DNA from: Gastrolobium villosum
Taxonomy: Eukaryota; Streptophyta; Magnoliopsida; Fabales; Fabaceae
Direction of reading: 5' to 3'
Length of the DNA stretch: 64,000 nucleotides
Assembly: GCA_032173675.1 (NCBI GenBank)
Contig: JAVKPL010014399.1
Coordinates: 1 to 64,000, forward strand
Shown here piece by piece: positions 46,801 through 58,488 of the stretch. The notes beneath the pieces are model-generated. The model was not told the origin of the DNA, made no database searches, and saw only the letters and a list, made by a program, of their open reading frames with translations. The translations under genes were made by a program, and so were the position numbers. The stretch's first letter is position 1. Each line of letters starts with the position of its first letter.

Positions 46801-47515
46801 CAAAACATATAACGAGACTGACAGGATACCAATCTTCTTGTTGAGTTATGAGCAGAGCAGTTGCAATTGGCTCGACGGTCCCTTCTTTTCCTTGCGCCAC
46901 CTGAAACTTTTGTAAACGATCACCATTAACTCTATCTTTCCATCTTGTTGCCTTAAATAAAAAGATAAAAGCAACTCTTTAATGGCCCCAAAAAATGGAT
47001 TTGCCAAAATGAGAGTCCTGTTTCTAAGTTGAATACCTTGCCAGTCTCCTCCATCTTTCGTAAGAGTCATTTATTTTCATAAAAATTGAAATTAGACTAA
47101 TCATATTTGAGGTATTAATATGATGCTAACACTCGCCTAATCTTTCGGTGCTAACATGATGGTCCGATTGTAACACTATTTTTAAATGCCTCAAATTGTG
47201 CAAAATATCCTTAAATTAAAATCTCATTCCCACTTTTCATTATCTGGAATTCAAGCCGCACCGCATGTTCTGAAACCATGATGTCCTTCCTTGTAAGTTG
47301 TAACTTACGACGTTTCATTGCAGCAAGCTTCGTCCTTGAGCATCTTTTTGTTCATTAATGCAACGGAGCAAGTTAATTCCTCAGCAAAATCTTGGGAATG
47401 GGACCCATAGCACTTCTCAAACCCAGTCAGTCAGAATGCATGAGCCCCCCTTGCATTCATTCAACTTTACTACCATCTGAATCACACTCAGACACACCTT
47501 CAATTTTGTGACATC
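46801..47515. other. Upstream region of the LRR gene
   Basis: No gene is recognised. No convincing TATA box is visible close to the CT tract that precedes the LRR gene. Confidence 0.4.
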
Positions 47516-47541
47516 TCACTCTCTCTCTCTCTCTCTCTCTA
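47516..47541 (+). repeat. (CT)n tract in the LRR gene leader
   Basis: About twelve CT units lie roughly 160 bp before the start codon. Pyrimidine (Y-patch) and CT tracts near start sites are common in plant promoters and leaders; a role here is inferred. Confidence 0.7.
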
Positions 47542-47696
47542 ATCAATCCCAAAGCGCGAAAAGCTCTGATCTGTCCTTTTCCTCATTTCAACCATTTATT
47601 GTTCTATCAAACTCTCACACTCCTCACACTTCTGCACTTTCTGCTTCTCTTTCACCAAAATTTCACCTTCTCTTGCTCACATTCCCAAAACACTGA

Positions 47697-48962
47697 ATGG
47701 CCACACCAAATGACACTCTGCTTCACCACCTTTACTCTTTTCTTCTTCTTTTTCTCATTTTCACAGCCCCATCTGTTCAACAACACCCAAAGATGAACCC
47801 TTTGGATCTCAAAGCCCTTCTTTTAATCAAGAACGAACTCACTGAAGTCTCACCCACCAAACCCTTCTTCTCCACCTGGAACCTCACCGCACCCGATCCC
47901 TGCTCCTCCTTCTCCGGCGTCACCTGCAACCTTGACCGAGTCACCATTCTCTCACTCGGCACCAACTCACTCCGACTCGCCGGGTCACTCCCCCGATCCA
48001 TCTCCGCACTCACCGAGTTAACTCAGCTCATTCTCTCCCCAGGAATCGTCACCGGTTCCATCCCACCCGAACTGGCCCAACTCACCAAACTCCGAGTCAT
48101 TTCCTTACCCAACAACCGCTTCACCGGAACCATACCCACCACATTCTCCTCTCTCACAAACCTCCACACTCTCGACCTGAGTTACAACCAACTCGCCGGG
48201 TCAATCCCACCGAGTCTCATCGAGTTGCCACAACTCAAGGTCCTCATCCTAGCCACCAACTCGCTCACCGGCGCGTTACCAGAAAACGTTTCCTCGCCGT
48301 TACTCCATTTGGATTTGAAGAACAACCAACTGACGGGGCCGTTACCACAGTCAATGCCGTCGTCACTCCGTTATCTCTCGCTGTCACAGAATCGAATGTG
48401 GGGTCCTCTCCCCAACGGGTTGGAGTCGCTTTCAGAGTTAATGTTCCTCGACCTTAGCATGAACCAGTTTAATGGGCCCATCCCGGCCCAAATCTTCTTC
48501 CGGCCCACACTCTCTTCCCTATTTTTGCAACGGAACAATCTCTCTGGTGGGCTTCCACATGGGCCCTGTAAAGGACCGTTGATTGGGTCCTCATCTTACG
48601 GTCAAGGATCTATTGTTGATCTGAGCCATAACTCACTCAGTGGGGAACTGTCAACGGTGTTTGATGGAGTGGAGAGTTTATTCTTGAATAATAACCGTTT
48701 AATTGGGAGAGTGCCTGAGGAGTACGTTAAGAACGTGTGCAGCGGTAGAACCAGAACATTGTACCTTCAGCATAACTACTTCACGGGGATACCGTTGAAG
48801 GAGGGAACGGTTTTGCCCGATACGGCCACTTTGTGCTTGTCGTACAACTGCATGGTGCCGCCGCCGGCGACTCCAAAGACGTGTCCCGCCAGTGCCGGAG
48901 AACAATTGTCGAGGCCGGTGGCGCAGTGTTCCGTGTTTAAAAATCACCACAAAATAAGTTAA
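47697..48962 (+). CDS. Extracellular leucine-rich repeat protein
   Basis: An intronless ORF of 421 residues. Residues 1-29 form a signal peptide (HHLYSFLLLFLIFTAPSVQQ). An N-cap domain follows (LDLKALLLIKNEL ... PDPCSSFSGVTC), then about ten plant-type LRRs from about residue 80 to 350 (LTKLRVISLPNNRFTGTIP, LTNLHTLDLSYNQLAGSIP and others). The Cys-rich tail has CSG, CLSYNC, TCPAS and a final QCSVFKNHHKIS. There is no transmembrane segment or kinase, so it is probably secreted or apoplastic. The family is plant LRR-only proteins; ligand and role are unknown. Coding DNA is clearly richer in C/G than its surroundings. The ATG at 47697 places the signal peptide correctly. Confidence in the gene is high; the specific orthologue is not recognised. 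Confidence 0.92.
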   Translation: MATPNDTLLHHLYSFLLLFLIFTAPSVQQHPKMNPLDLKALLLIKNELTEVSPTKPFFSTWNLTAPDPCSSFSGVTCNLDRVTILSLGTNSLRLAGSLPRSISALTELTQLILSPGIVTGSIPPELAQLTKLRVISLPNNRFTGTIPTTFSSLTNLHTLDLSYNQLAGSIPPSLIELPQLKVLILATNSLTGALPENVSSPLLHLDLKNNQLTGPLPQSMPSSLRYLSLSQNRMWGPLPNGLESLSELMFLDLSMNQFNGPIPAQIFFRPTLSSLFLQRNNLSGGLPHGPCKGPLIGSSSYGQGSIVDLSHNSLSGELSTVFDGVESLFLNNNRLIGRVPEEYVKNVCSGRTRTLYLQHNYFTGIPLKEGTVLPDTATLCLSYNCMVPPPATPKTCPASAGEQLSRPVAQCSVFKNHHKIS

Positions 48963-49216
48963 TCGGTTTGGTGTTATTATTTTTTTTGATAATAGGTTTG
49001 GTGTTATTAATGTGTAGGTTGAGTACACTTTTTTTTTCTTTTTTTTATTATTATTTTTGGAAAGAGTGTTGTGTCATTTTTAATAAGATAATGTTGTATT
49101 AACGTGTGTTGTGAATTTTTTTTTTTATAAAATTAGGAAGAAAAGGAAAATAAAAAAATATTAAAAAATATTAAAAATATAATTTTATTAAAATAATATA
49201 ATTTTATATCTTTTTA

Positions 49217-49826
49217 CAAAAAGGTGAGAGATTGATGAGGATGTTAATCATAGAATCAGAGCAGGGTGGATGAAATTTTTTTTTGTGATAAAATCCCCCT
49301 TAAGTTAAAAGGAAAATTTTATAAAACGGCTATAAGACCAGCAATGCTATATGGAGCGGAATGTTGGCCAGCACATAGGCAACATGAGAATAAGATGAGA
49401 GTAGCAGAGATGAGGATGTTAAGGTGGATGTGTGGTTACACAAAGATGGATAAGATAAGAAATGAAGATATTCGACGAAAGGTCGGAGTAGTACCGGTTG
49501 CCGAGAAGATGAGAGAACATAGATTGAGGTGGTTTGAGCACGTGATGAGAAGGTCCCTGGATGCTCATGTAAGAACAGAAGTTTGTTACCAAGAGCTCAA
49601 CACAAAAAGAGGCAGAGGTCGGCCAAAATTTACTTGGGGGAAGGTAGTAAAACAAGATTTAATGGAGTGGGATATAGATTGGCGGACGGTATGTCTTAGA
49701 ACGGAACGGAGAAAAGCTATAAGTATGGTGGAGGGTTAGACCCGTGGTTATTTAAAAGTTATTTTCCCCTTCATTTCCCCCACTTCTTCTTGTCCCTTTC
49801 TTTTTCACTTTTATTTATTTATATAT

Positions 49827-49863
<37 letters not shown>

Positions 49864-49971
49864 TATATATTTTTATTTTTATTTTATTTTTTTCAACAAT
49901 TTTATATCTTTCATGTGGGTTCACCTACCATCGATCCCAATTAATTTGGGATAAAGGTGATATTGATGTTG
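49217..49971 (+). mobile_element. RTE-type LINE, 5'-truncated
   Basis: A 755-bp fragment with the end of an RTE reverse transcriptase (49266-49739: KLKGKFYKTAIRPAMLYGAE, MRVAEMRMLRWMCGYTK, EHRLRWFEHVMRR, RGRGRPKFTW). A short 3' UTR contains (TA)n and ends in the RTE signature GATCCCAATTAATTTGGGAT plus AAGG. The perfect 22-bp target duplication begins AATATAATTTTATATCTTTT at 49195-49216 and 49972-49993. A small internal deletion is seen near 49270, where GWMKF runs into a T run. Confidence 0.93.
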
Positions 49972-49993
49972 AATATAATTTTATATCTTTTTA

Positions 49994-52430
49994 AAGGATA
50001 AATGTTTTTCCCTTTAAAATAACAAATATTATTCTTATTCTTTTTGTTGATAATATAAGAGTATTTTGTCACAGAGCAGAGTACGGTGAGGAAATAAGCT
50101 TTTGCGCGCATGTAAAGGAAAAAATGTGTCACTATTTATCTGTTTAATCTGTTCGCAAATTTAATGTAAAAAGACACTTATTTTAAATGCGCGTAAGCAT
50201 GTTACTTGTGGTTAGATGCGTAAATGGGTTGGGTTAGGCTACGTTTTGGATTAAATAGGGTAGGTCTGTGTAAAAAAAATTGGGCATGATCTGGCCTATT
50301 AGGCTGTGTAGGCCCCAAATTACAAATCTGATCTGACCTATATTTAAAAAATAAAAGTCTTGGCTTAGGTCCGTTAGCCTGTTTAAGCCTATTAAGCATT
50401 CAACAATTAAGATAATAACTAAATTAATATTATTTTATTATTCAAAATTATTAAAATAATAGTTTTATTTATTATATTTTAAATAATATGCCGTCGGCCT
50501 ATAGGCTTATAGGACAGATATGTACAAAAAAGTCTATAGCTTATTTCCTAAATAGATAGGCTTATAGGACAGATATGTACAAAAAAGTCTATAGCTTATT
50601 TCCTAAATAGGTATTTTTAAAAATTTAGGCTTATTCTATTTTACTATTTATAATGGTCTAAATCTAACCTAATATAGATTAGGTCGTAGGCCCTTATAAA
50701 ACGACCGAGCCCATTTATATCCATACTTGTGTTATTTTACAAGAGGCACTGTTTTTGTATAAAAGCGTATGGGGAGTGCCCAATTTGAAAGCGCATTATC
50801 AAAATGCATATGTTTTTAAGGGTAGAATTTGTTGATACTGGAGTTAAATTTTAAAAATTTAATATAAAATTTTAACCGTTGATTTTTCTCAATTATTGGT
50901 TATAATTTTCGTCAATCAAATTTATTAATTAATTATTAATTTTTAATAAATAATAATTATTGATTTACAAAAATCAATAATTAAAATTTAATGTCAAATT
51001 TTAAAGTTTGACACTGTTAATTCATCGTGTCCCATCTTTTTATATTAGATTAGTAAATCATTTGTCTAAAAAAATTAAGTGAATAGATACAAATTTCGAA
51101 TTAGATAATAGATAGTTCAAAAAGCTGATGAAAGGAGAGTTTTATTTTAATTTTTACTGACTTATATAGTATGCTTATATCGATATTAAAGGTTTGCATT
51201 ACTGGATTTCTGTTTATAATTATTAATTTTCCATTCCATGCTTTTTAGTGCTTTACTAAATGCAAATCTCAATCGTTGTATATTTGAATTGCAGAAAAAA
51301 AATTAAAGAACATATTAATTAAATAAACAATTCAAAGATTACACGTGGTATTTTGGCGCTCTTTACATGTCTCTTTTTTTTTTTTTTTTTTTTTTGCGCT
51401 TTCAAATTGTACTTATATTTTGGGTAGGCTGGGAAAAAAATGAGCCAACTTAACCCAATTAAAATGAGCCACGTTGGGTTAGAGAAAAAAAATTAGTAAT
51501 TCGAGGTCCGACTCGTTTTAGCTCGACAAAAATTGAGTCAACCCACAGGTCAAACAAGTTGGCTCGCGGGTTAGGTTTTCTTTTAATATAAAAGAATAAA
51601 AATTAATGAAGGTAGAGTGGAAAGCTAAAATCTAAAATTTTAATTCCAAAGACTCAAACGAAAATACCATGCAGTTGCCAATCCAAAACCGTGCTTTATG
51701 GACCTTTTTTATTGTATATGTGATAGTGTGAATGTGGTGCCAACTGCCAATAAGTTCAAGTCCAAATGCAAAAAGAGTTTTCTATGATTTATCTGTATAA
51801 TGTCTTTGTATTGAATGAATTAATAATTTAGGGAAGAAATTTAGAAGTTACATCATCAATGAATTTTTTTTTTCATTTTTTTATCCAAGCAACCCTAACC
51901 CTAACAAAAAGCTCATTTAACTCAACCCTAACCCGAATCGTTTTTTCGGGTTGAATGCGGGTTGAGTCGGGTTGGCCCATTTTGCCAACCCTGTTTTGGG
52001 TACACATTTACAAATCTTGTGTATTTACCGGTCATTTACTACATTTTCAAAACAAATAGAAACAATTTTCTTATGTTTTGTTTTAGGAACCGTTTATCCA
52101 ACTGCATTAATTTTTGTGTCTAGAATACGAAAAAAAATTATTACGCTCCCATCTCACCGTTTATTCAGTGGTCATTTTTTCCTAAATAAAAATTTTTCTT
52201 CCATTTTTAACCTTTTTTTTTTTTGACAAAAATTTCGCACCAAATACTCTCTCCTAGAATACACTTGAAGAGCCCAAATACAAAAAGAGACTAAATATGG
52301 TTCATGGAACAAAGACTTTATTACCCACCCCCATTAAAACTGATGTTCATGCATGTGTTTTACATTTATGGCACAAGAAGAAAAGACAAAAATGTCCTAA
52401 GTCATTAACAAAGAAGAGAACTCAACTACC
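49994..52430. other. Intergenic with old repeats, no gene
   Basis: 50205-50735 is a repeat with loosely inverted ends (GTAAATGGGTTGGGTTAGG / GACCGAGCCCATTTATATC) and the AGATTAGGTCGTAGGCCC motif. 50501-50610 is a 55-bp tandem duplication. A long poly-T run lies at 51371-51395. 51421-51992 starts GGTAGGCTGGGAAAAAAATG and ends CGGGTTGGCCCATTTTGCC, an imperfect inverted pair rich in GGGTT/AACCC. The rest is AT-rich without features. Confidence 0.5.
50501..50610. repeat. 55-bp tandem duplication
   Basis: ATAGGCTTATAGGACAGATA starts at 50501 and again at 50556; the two copies are practically identical. Confidence 0.93.
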
Positions 52431-55061
52431 TCAGTTGGAAGTTCCTCGTGCCCCACTAGAGCTATTGAACTTAAAATTCAATGCCACTAACACATGAAGT
52501 TGGTCTGCAACATGATTAAGGAGCCGAAAATACATGTGCCTCAACCTCCTGTTGAGGAATAGAGAACCACAAACCCCCCAGAATCCCGCTGCAAATCCAA
52601 CACCCATTCCAAGGTAGAGTGACTCTTTAAAAGAGTCATCATCATTGTTTCCTCCATCTTGCTTTGGCTCAGCATCAACGTTTCCTTCAGTACAATTCTT
52701 AGGTAGAGGAGCTCCACAAAGTCCAGGATTCCCAACATAGCTTGACACATCAAAACTCTGAAGCTGAGTCCCCAGTGGGATTTGTCCAATGAAATTGTTG
52801 TATGACAGGTTCAAGAAACTCAAGAAGGACAAAGTTGAAATGGGGTCTGGAATTTCACCATAAAGTTTATTATTGGATATGTCAAGAGATTCCAGATTTT
52901 TCATGCCTCCAATGTTCCTTGATATCTTTCCTGTGAAATGGTTTCGAGACAAGTTCAAGGACTGCAATTGAACAAGATTGAAAACTTCTGAAGGGATTTC
53001 TCCTGATAAGTTGTTAGCTGAAAGATCAAGAGTTCTCAACAATCCATAGTCTTCATATTCTAACTGTTGACCCTTGTTGTACAAATTGAACTCAAATGGA
53101 TAATGACTTGTTTTTTTTGCTCCACCCATGCCAGTAATGTTTGACACACAATGAGGAATAGATCCTGAAAGTCTGTTATTGGAAAGATCCAATTGTATCA
53201 GTGAAGAGAGATTGCATAGCTGTAATGGAATATTACCTTCAAACTTGTTGGATCTCAATAGCATCACTTCCATATTCTGTGGCATCTTCACTGGTACACT
53301 TCCAGAAAAGTTGTTATCTAGGAGGTTGATGAATTCCAAGTTTGTTGTGTTTGATAAGTCCAATGAAAAATTCCCAGACAAGCTGTTGTTGTGCAAATCC
53401 AATGCTATGAGATCAATAAATGAGGCCATTGATGGAGGAACTTCACCTGTTAGCTTATTACTTTCCATGAAGAGGAAAGATAAACCTTTCCAATACTCCC
53501 AACAATCAGGAATTCCTCCAGTTAAAAGATTAAATGATATGTCCAAGTAATCCAAACTATTTTCCCTACCCAATTTGTGGCAGAACAGAGGGGAAATGTG
53601 TCCAAAGAAAGAATTGTGGGACAAATCCAAATAGATGACATTTGCAGTTATATGTGGTAGCCCTCCTGTGAAATTATTATGGTCCATAAATAATAATTCA
53701 GAGTTTAGGGTGATGTTTGATAAGTCTGCACTGATTGTGTTGTTGGAAAGGTTGACTTGTGTAATATTAGCTACAAACCTCCAAAACTTGTCTACATTTA
53801 TGGATGAAATTCTTGAGCCAGGAACCTCTAGATATACTAGTGACCTTTGTGTATATATCCATGATGGAAAATTAGGACCCAGAATTGTATTGCTCAAACT
53901 GATTCCATTCAATTGAAAAGGAGGAATCCATTCAGAATCCAAATTAAATGAAAAAGGTGAACTCAAGACCAATGTTTCTAAATTAGAAAGATTGGAAAAA
54001 TGCTTCTGAGAGAGAACACCTGACATGGAATTTCCTCCAATGGATAAACTCCTTAAATTGAAGAGTTGTCCAAGGCTGGTTGGAAGACTACCATTCAAGA
54101 AATTTGAGCTGATACTTAAGTCAACCAAGGATGAGAGATTCCCTAGAGATGAAGGGATGAAACCCTGAAACAAGTTCTCTGATAAACCAAGATATTGTAA
54201 ATGTTCATGTTGGCCTAACCAATTTGGAATGGATCCATTGAGTTCGTTGTTATTCAACCTTAAAGATTTAAGGTTTCTAAGACTCAACAAGCTTTTGGGT
54301 ATTTGACCTTGTAAGAAATTAAAACTAAGGTCAATATAGGAGATATCACTGCTGAGATTAAACAACCAATAAGGTAATTCAGAGTCAAAGGAGTTCCCAG
54401 ACAAGTCAAGAGTTACAAGTGAAGTAAAATTCACAAACTTAACAAAAGGATTGATATTGGATAGATGACAACTTGACAATCTTAACTCTAACAGAGAAGA
54501 ATGCATGGACATGGACTGAAGCCAGTTTGTTTCATTGGAAAGATTAATTTGGCTGAGGTTGAGACTTTTCAAGGAAGAAAGTTGGGAAAGCCAGTGAAGA
54601 TTATCTATATGAAGATCATCATTAAAGGACAAGTCTAGGAACTGAAGGTTTGAGAAGTTAGCATGTGTATTAGGTGTAACTAGTGATTGGTTGAAGATAG
54701 AAGGAAGACTAAGAGTTGTAAAGCCATTCAAGCTCAAGTCTAAGTAGTTCAAGAATTCAATTTCAAGCAAAGAAAGGTTGATTTCACCTTCTAAGTATTG
54801 TTGCTTTAGATCAACTCTTGTGACTCTGCTTGTGATGTTATCACAATGGACTCCTTTCCATGCACAACAATCTTCTTCATTGGACCAAGAGAAGAGCTTG
54901 TTGGATTGGTGTATGACACCATGTTTGAAGTTCAGCAGTGCAGATTTATCGTTTTCATTGCAACGAAGCTGTGTATTTTTATCACACATGCCTCTTTGAA
55001 ATATCGTTGCACATAGTAATAGCAGCAAAATGATTGAAATTTGAGAAGTGAAGGTAACCAT
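52431..55061 (-). CDS. LRR receptor-like protein (RLP), EIX/Cf type
   Basis: An intronless ORF of 876 residues starting at 55061. Signal peptide about 1-26 (SQISIILLLLLCATIF). N-cap with RCNENDKSALLNFKHG and SWSNEEDCCAWKGVHC. About 25 plant LRRs with many N-glycosylation sites follow. The non-LRR island lies near residues 640-680 (SHYPFEFNLYNKGQQLEYED), then four conserved LRRs (LRTLDLSANNLSGEIPSEVF), the C-cap GNPGLCGAPLPKNC, an acidic stretch (DAEPKQDGGNNDDDSFKE), a transmembrane segment about 814-837 (SLYLGMGVGFAAGFWGVCGS) with GxxxG-like spacing, and a basic cytosolic tail of about 39 residues. No kinase. RLPs of this kind act at the plasma membrane in perception of microbial or developmental signals with SOBIR1/BAK1-type kinases. 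The ligand is unknown. No breaks are seen. Confidence 0.95.
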   Translation of the reverse strand: MVTFTSQISIILLLLLCATIFQRGMCDKNTQLRCNENDKSALLNFKHGVIHQSNKLFSWSNEEDCCAWKGVHCDNITSRVTRVDLKQQYLEGEINLSLLEIEFLNYLDLSLNGFTTLSLPSIFNQSLVTPNTHANFSNLQFLDLSFNDDLHIDNLHWLSQLSSLKSLNLSQINLSNETNWLQSMSMHSSLLELRLSSCHLSNINPFVKFVNFTSLVTLDLSGNSFDSELPYWLFNLSSDISYIDLSFNFLQGQIPKSLLSLRNLKSLRLNNNELNGSIPNWLGQHEHLQYLGLSENLFQGFIPSSLGNLSSLVDLSISSNFLNGSLPTSLGQLFNLRSLSIGGNSMSGVLSQKHFSNLSNLETLVLSSPFSFNLDSEWIPPFQLNGISLSNTILGPNFPSWIYTQRSLVYLEVPGSRISSINVDKFWRFVANITQVNLSNNTISADLSNITLNSELLFMDHNNFTGGLPHITANVIYLDLSHNSFFGHISPLFCHKLGRENSLDYLDISFNLLTGGIPDCWEYWKGLSFLFMESNKLTGEVPPSMASFIDLIALDLHNNSLSGNFSLDLSNTTNLEFINLLDNNFSGSVPVKMPQNMEVMLLRSNKFEGNIPLQLCNLSSLIQLDLSNNRLSGSIPHCVSNITGMGGAKKTSHYPFEFNLYNKGQQLEYEDYGLLRTLDLSANNLSGEIPSEVFNLVQLQSLNLSRNHFTGKISRNIGGMKNLESLDISNNKLYGEIPDPISTLSFLSFLNLSYNNFIGQIPLGTQLQSFDVSSYVGNPGLCGAPLPKNCTEGNVDAEPKQDGGNNDDDSFKESLYLGMGVGFAAGFWGVCGSLFLNRRLRHMYFRLLNHVADQLHVLVALNFKFNSSSGARGTSN

Positions 55062-55138
55062 GGTTGATTTAGCTTGGAGAAATGGGAACTCAATGTAAGG
55101 GGTTTTGTTGGTGGTTGCTGGTGGTGACTCGATTGCTA

Positions 55139-55146
55139 CTTATATA
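55139..55146 (-). promoter_or_regulatory. TATA box of the RLP gene
   Basis: TATATAAG on the minus strand (GGCTATATAAGTAGC), 78 bp upstream of the ATG at 55061. Confidence 0.72.
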
Positions 55147-55199
55147 GCCATCTATTATTGACCGACGTATAATAAGGTTCAACGTACGCATGCTAGCAT

Positions 55200-58100
55200 G
55201 TGGAATCAAAACGGAAAAAATTCAACAAATTGCTTGGTTTCGTTCACAATTTATGGACCCAACATCGTAGGAAAATGGACTTTTGTTGTTTCTGGGACCT
55301 ATGATGGACCTATACATAGAAGAGGTTGTACCTGTGCGTTGATTCTTCTACATAAAGAAATCGTCGTTTCTAGGCTGACGTGAGCATCTCGTTATTTACT
55401 GTATGTCATCCTTCTCGAGGGAAAATGCTCACCATTTTTTCAGGATTTTTTTTTTTTTATAAATGAAAAATTTACTTTCATTTCTATCCTTTTTTTTTTG
55501 AATTTTTCCTTTTCCGGCTTTTTTTTTTTTTTTTTAAATCACCATGATCTAGCCTCACAAAAAACCTTATTCTTAAAGAGATCGGGGCAATCTTATTAAA
55601 ATTGGCTCAGTTATTGATGGTCAGATATTGGTTCATTATATTATTGATCGTGACCGGATAATTACACACTATTCTATAATTTATATTAAAAATTTATAAA
55701 CATACTTAAATATTTAAAAAAATGGTAAATATTTTAACTAAAAAAATAGTAAATCACATATTATTATCCAATAAAGGATCAAACAAAAATATAATGATTG
55801 TGATATGGGATTTCAAATTCAATAAATAATATCTCTAATTATAAATTAAATCAAATTTTTCTACGTAGTGCAGAACTGAGATAATATTAATGTTGTAGGT
55901 ACATAACTTATATAAGTCAATAAAAAAATATATACAAATATGTCAATTATTTTTATTTAAAAAAAAAAGAGTTTTGAAATTTTTTTTGGGACCGAGCCTG
56001 TCACGGATTTTTACGAAGGTCAACTAAGTCACACCAATTCTGATATATGATTGATCCATTACTTCAACCGAATTGATTATATAAAGGTTTATCAATTGAT
56101 GGTTCGATCAATTTTATTAACATTGGACGGGGGGTTTATTCTATACTTGATCAGGTATCAGTGTCTAATCTTACATAGACTTTCATACTCCCAAATTTTT
56201 TTTCCTTTTTTTAAGTACATTTATTTTCTTTATTTTCGATTTAAAGTGTATTTATTCAAGCTTTTTAACTTTTACTGTTAACAAAATTGACGGTTGTAAT
56301 TATTATTAATGTTTAATTTGATTATTATTACAATTACGGTTATAATTTAGTTATAATTTAGATAATTTTATCTAATGCTTACCGAAACGATGTCATTTTA
56401 AGGTTAAAAAATCAGAATGATAAAGAATGTTGTAATACTAAAATAAATTAAAATTATAAATACACCATGATTTTTGTCCTAAAATGATATTGTTTCGGTG
56501 AACATTAGATAAAGTTGTCTAAAGTAACTGTATATATATGAGAACAATATTTTTCAAATAGCTTGATATAACTTTATCTCCTGTCGGTCCAAAACTACAC
56601 ACACATATAGGGCTGGTTTACATTTCTGCAGTTGTTGTACGTGCAGCAGTCAAATACTTACAATATATATACGTGAAAGTATTAAATGTGAGGAATTATA
56701 ACCATACAATATATGAAACCATTAAATATGATAATCATATCCATACAACTATCATTGTTGTAAGTAAACGGCGATAAAAATGATTTTTTAAACATAAATT
56801 AATTTAAATAATAATATTATTTTATATCAATTATCCATTAAGTTTTTTTTTTTAAAAAAATATTATCAGAAAATGATGCCCCTAGAGTAATTTAGGCTTT
56901 CGCATGTGATGAGTTCGATCTCAGCCAGGATTCATGTGAAAAAAAATAAAGTAAAAAACACTGTTGAGAGGGGTCTTAACAGTGACACTTAACTGTACCT
57001 CGTAACTTTAGGAAGGAAGGAGTCCTTGCAGGGAAAATAGGGGTTATGAGGTCGTAGACATAGTCATATATGCATATTTATCGTGCAGTAAACCAACAAC
57101 GTGCCGTGCTTCGTATTCAACAAAAGTTTGGTGCTGGGCAAGCTAAGATATGATTAAGGATCGATGGTCCAGCACTTAATGAGAAAACGAAGGATAGGTG
57201 GGAAACATTTAATGGGATCGTGTGTTTTTGGCTTGACTTGTTAATATGTTAAGGTTTTTTTTTTTTTTTTTTAGAAATCATTATGTGAATTACTTTTAAA
57301 TGATTATTAAATACCAATTAGTAATAGATTATTAAAATAGGATCGAATTTTTAATGTTCCGATCTCAAACCTTAAGAAATATTGTAAACAAAAATTCAAA
57401 ATTCATATTTACTAAAAGAAAAATTCAATCTTCGATGTCTATGTACGTAGATTTGTATTATCTAGGCCTGTTTAAAAGAGAATATGAATTTTTTTTTTTT
57501 TGTATAATAGAGAATATGATTTTCTAATAATTAGGTTATTTACCCTTTCCATAAATTTGTGCTCATAGCACTATTTTAGATGAAAAATGTCTTTTAACCA
57601 AATTTTACACCTTGGGTTAGGAAAACAAATATAAAAAGTATATGTTGCAACATGTATATATTTATCTTATTTTATCATAAAAAATATTGATATAAGACTC
57701 TCAAAATAAAAAGATTTACAAATAATAGTTGAATATTCTATATTTATCATTTGGTATTAGCTTAAAATATAGAGGGAAATTTTTTTTTTTCATGTTTGAG
57801 ACCTCATGTGTCAAAACATTTGTGCATGTCTAATCCAAGTCAAGACGAATAAAGATATCTGAACAGGCCTGTTCGAAATCCAGTTAAAAACTCATAAAAA
57901 AACATCGTAATTTATGGAGAGGTACAAATCCAAAATTGAATAAATCGGATCCATCAAAATTTTAGATACTTAAAAAAAAAAAAAAAGAACTCAATAAAAA
58001 TATCTTATGATCATGATGAAACTGAATCTCCTAATGCCTGAATGGATTTAGTAGTATATAGTGTAATTTTATTGAAAATTTCAAGTATCAGAATTATAGT

Positions 58101-58440
58101 TATTTAGATAAACTAATGGAGTAATAAAATACTAATTTTAGCCATTCAATTTAGATAAATTTCTTAAGAGAAAATTAATTTGTCACGGTAAACACCAAAA
58201 TTCCTCCCAATCAAAACAACAAAGAATTAAGATAAACCTATAAGATTTTATAGATCCAAGTTTACATCCTAAATTTTTATCTGATCATCTTCCAAAGAAA
58301 ATACTTATAAAAATAACTTAGTCAATTCTTAACATATTCATATTAAGATGTTATAATCACTAGTGTCAACCCGATCAAAAATGGGTTTGATGTTGTGATA
58401 TGGTAGGAAATAAAAATATATGCGGTCCCACGTGATTAGA
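55200..58440. other. Intergenic, AT-rich, no gene
   Basis: Several poly-T runs. 56355-56525 holds an inverted pair (TTATCTAATGCTTACCGAAAC / GTTTCGGTGAACATTAGATAA) typical of a small foldback element. 56880-57060 has GAGTTCGATCTCAGCC and AGGGGTCTTAACAGTGACAC, perhaps a tRNA-derived SINE relic (weak). No coding region is recognised. Confidence 0.45.
56355..56525. repeat. Foldback repeat with ACCGAAAC ends
   Basis: TTTATCTAATGCTTACCGAA ... at 56368 is inverted at about 56490-56518 as TTTCGGTGAACATTAGATAAA; the adjoining ATGTCATTTTAAGG also pairs with CCTAAAATGATAT. Confidence 0.6.
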
Positions 58441-58441
58441 A

Positions 58442-58442
<1 letters not shown>

Positions 58443-58485
<43 letters not shown>
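58443..58485. repeat. (AT)n microsatellite, left of MITE
   Basis: About 20 units of AT, interrupted from a longer right-hand run by the MITE. Confidence 0.95.

Positions 58486-58488
<3 letters not shown>

Noticed and set aside
47697..48962. LRR receptor kinase
   Set aside because: The ORF ends 421 residues in, with no transmembrane segment; no kinase motifs follow downstream.
51888..51905. Telomere-like AACCCTAACCCTAAC
   Set aside because: Only about two units, within a repeat already rich in AACCC/GGGTT; not an interstitial telomere array.
56880..57060. tRNA gene or SINE
   Set aside because: GAGTTCGATCTC resembles a B box, but no A box or cloverleaf can be drawn and no A-tail with target duplication is clear; left as a weak possibility only.
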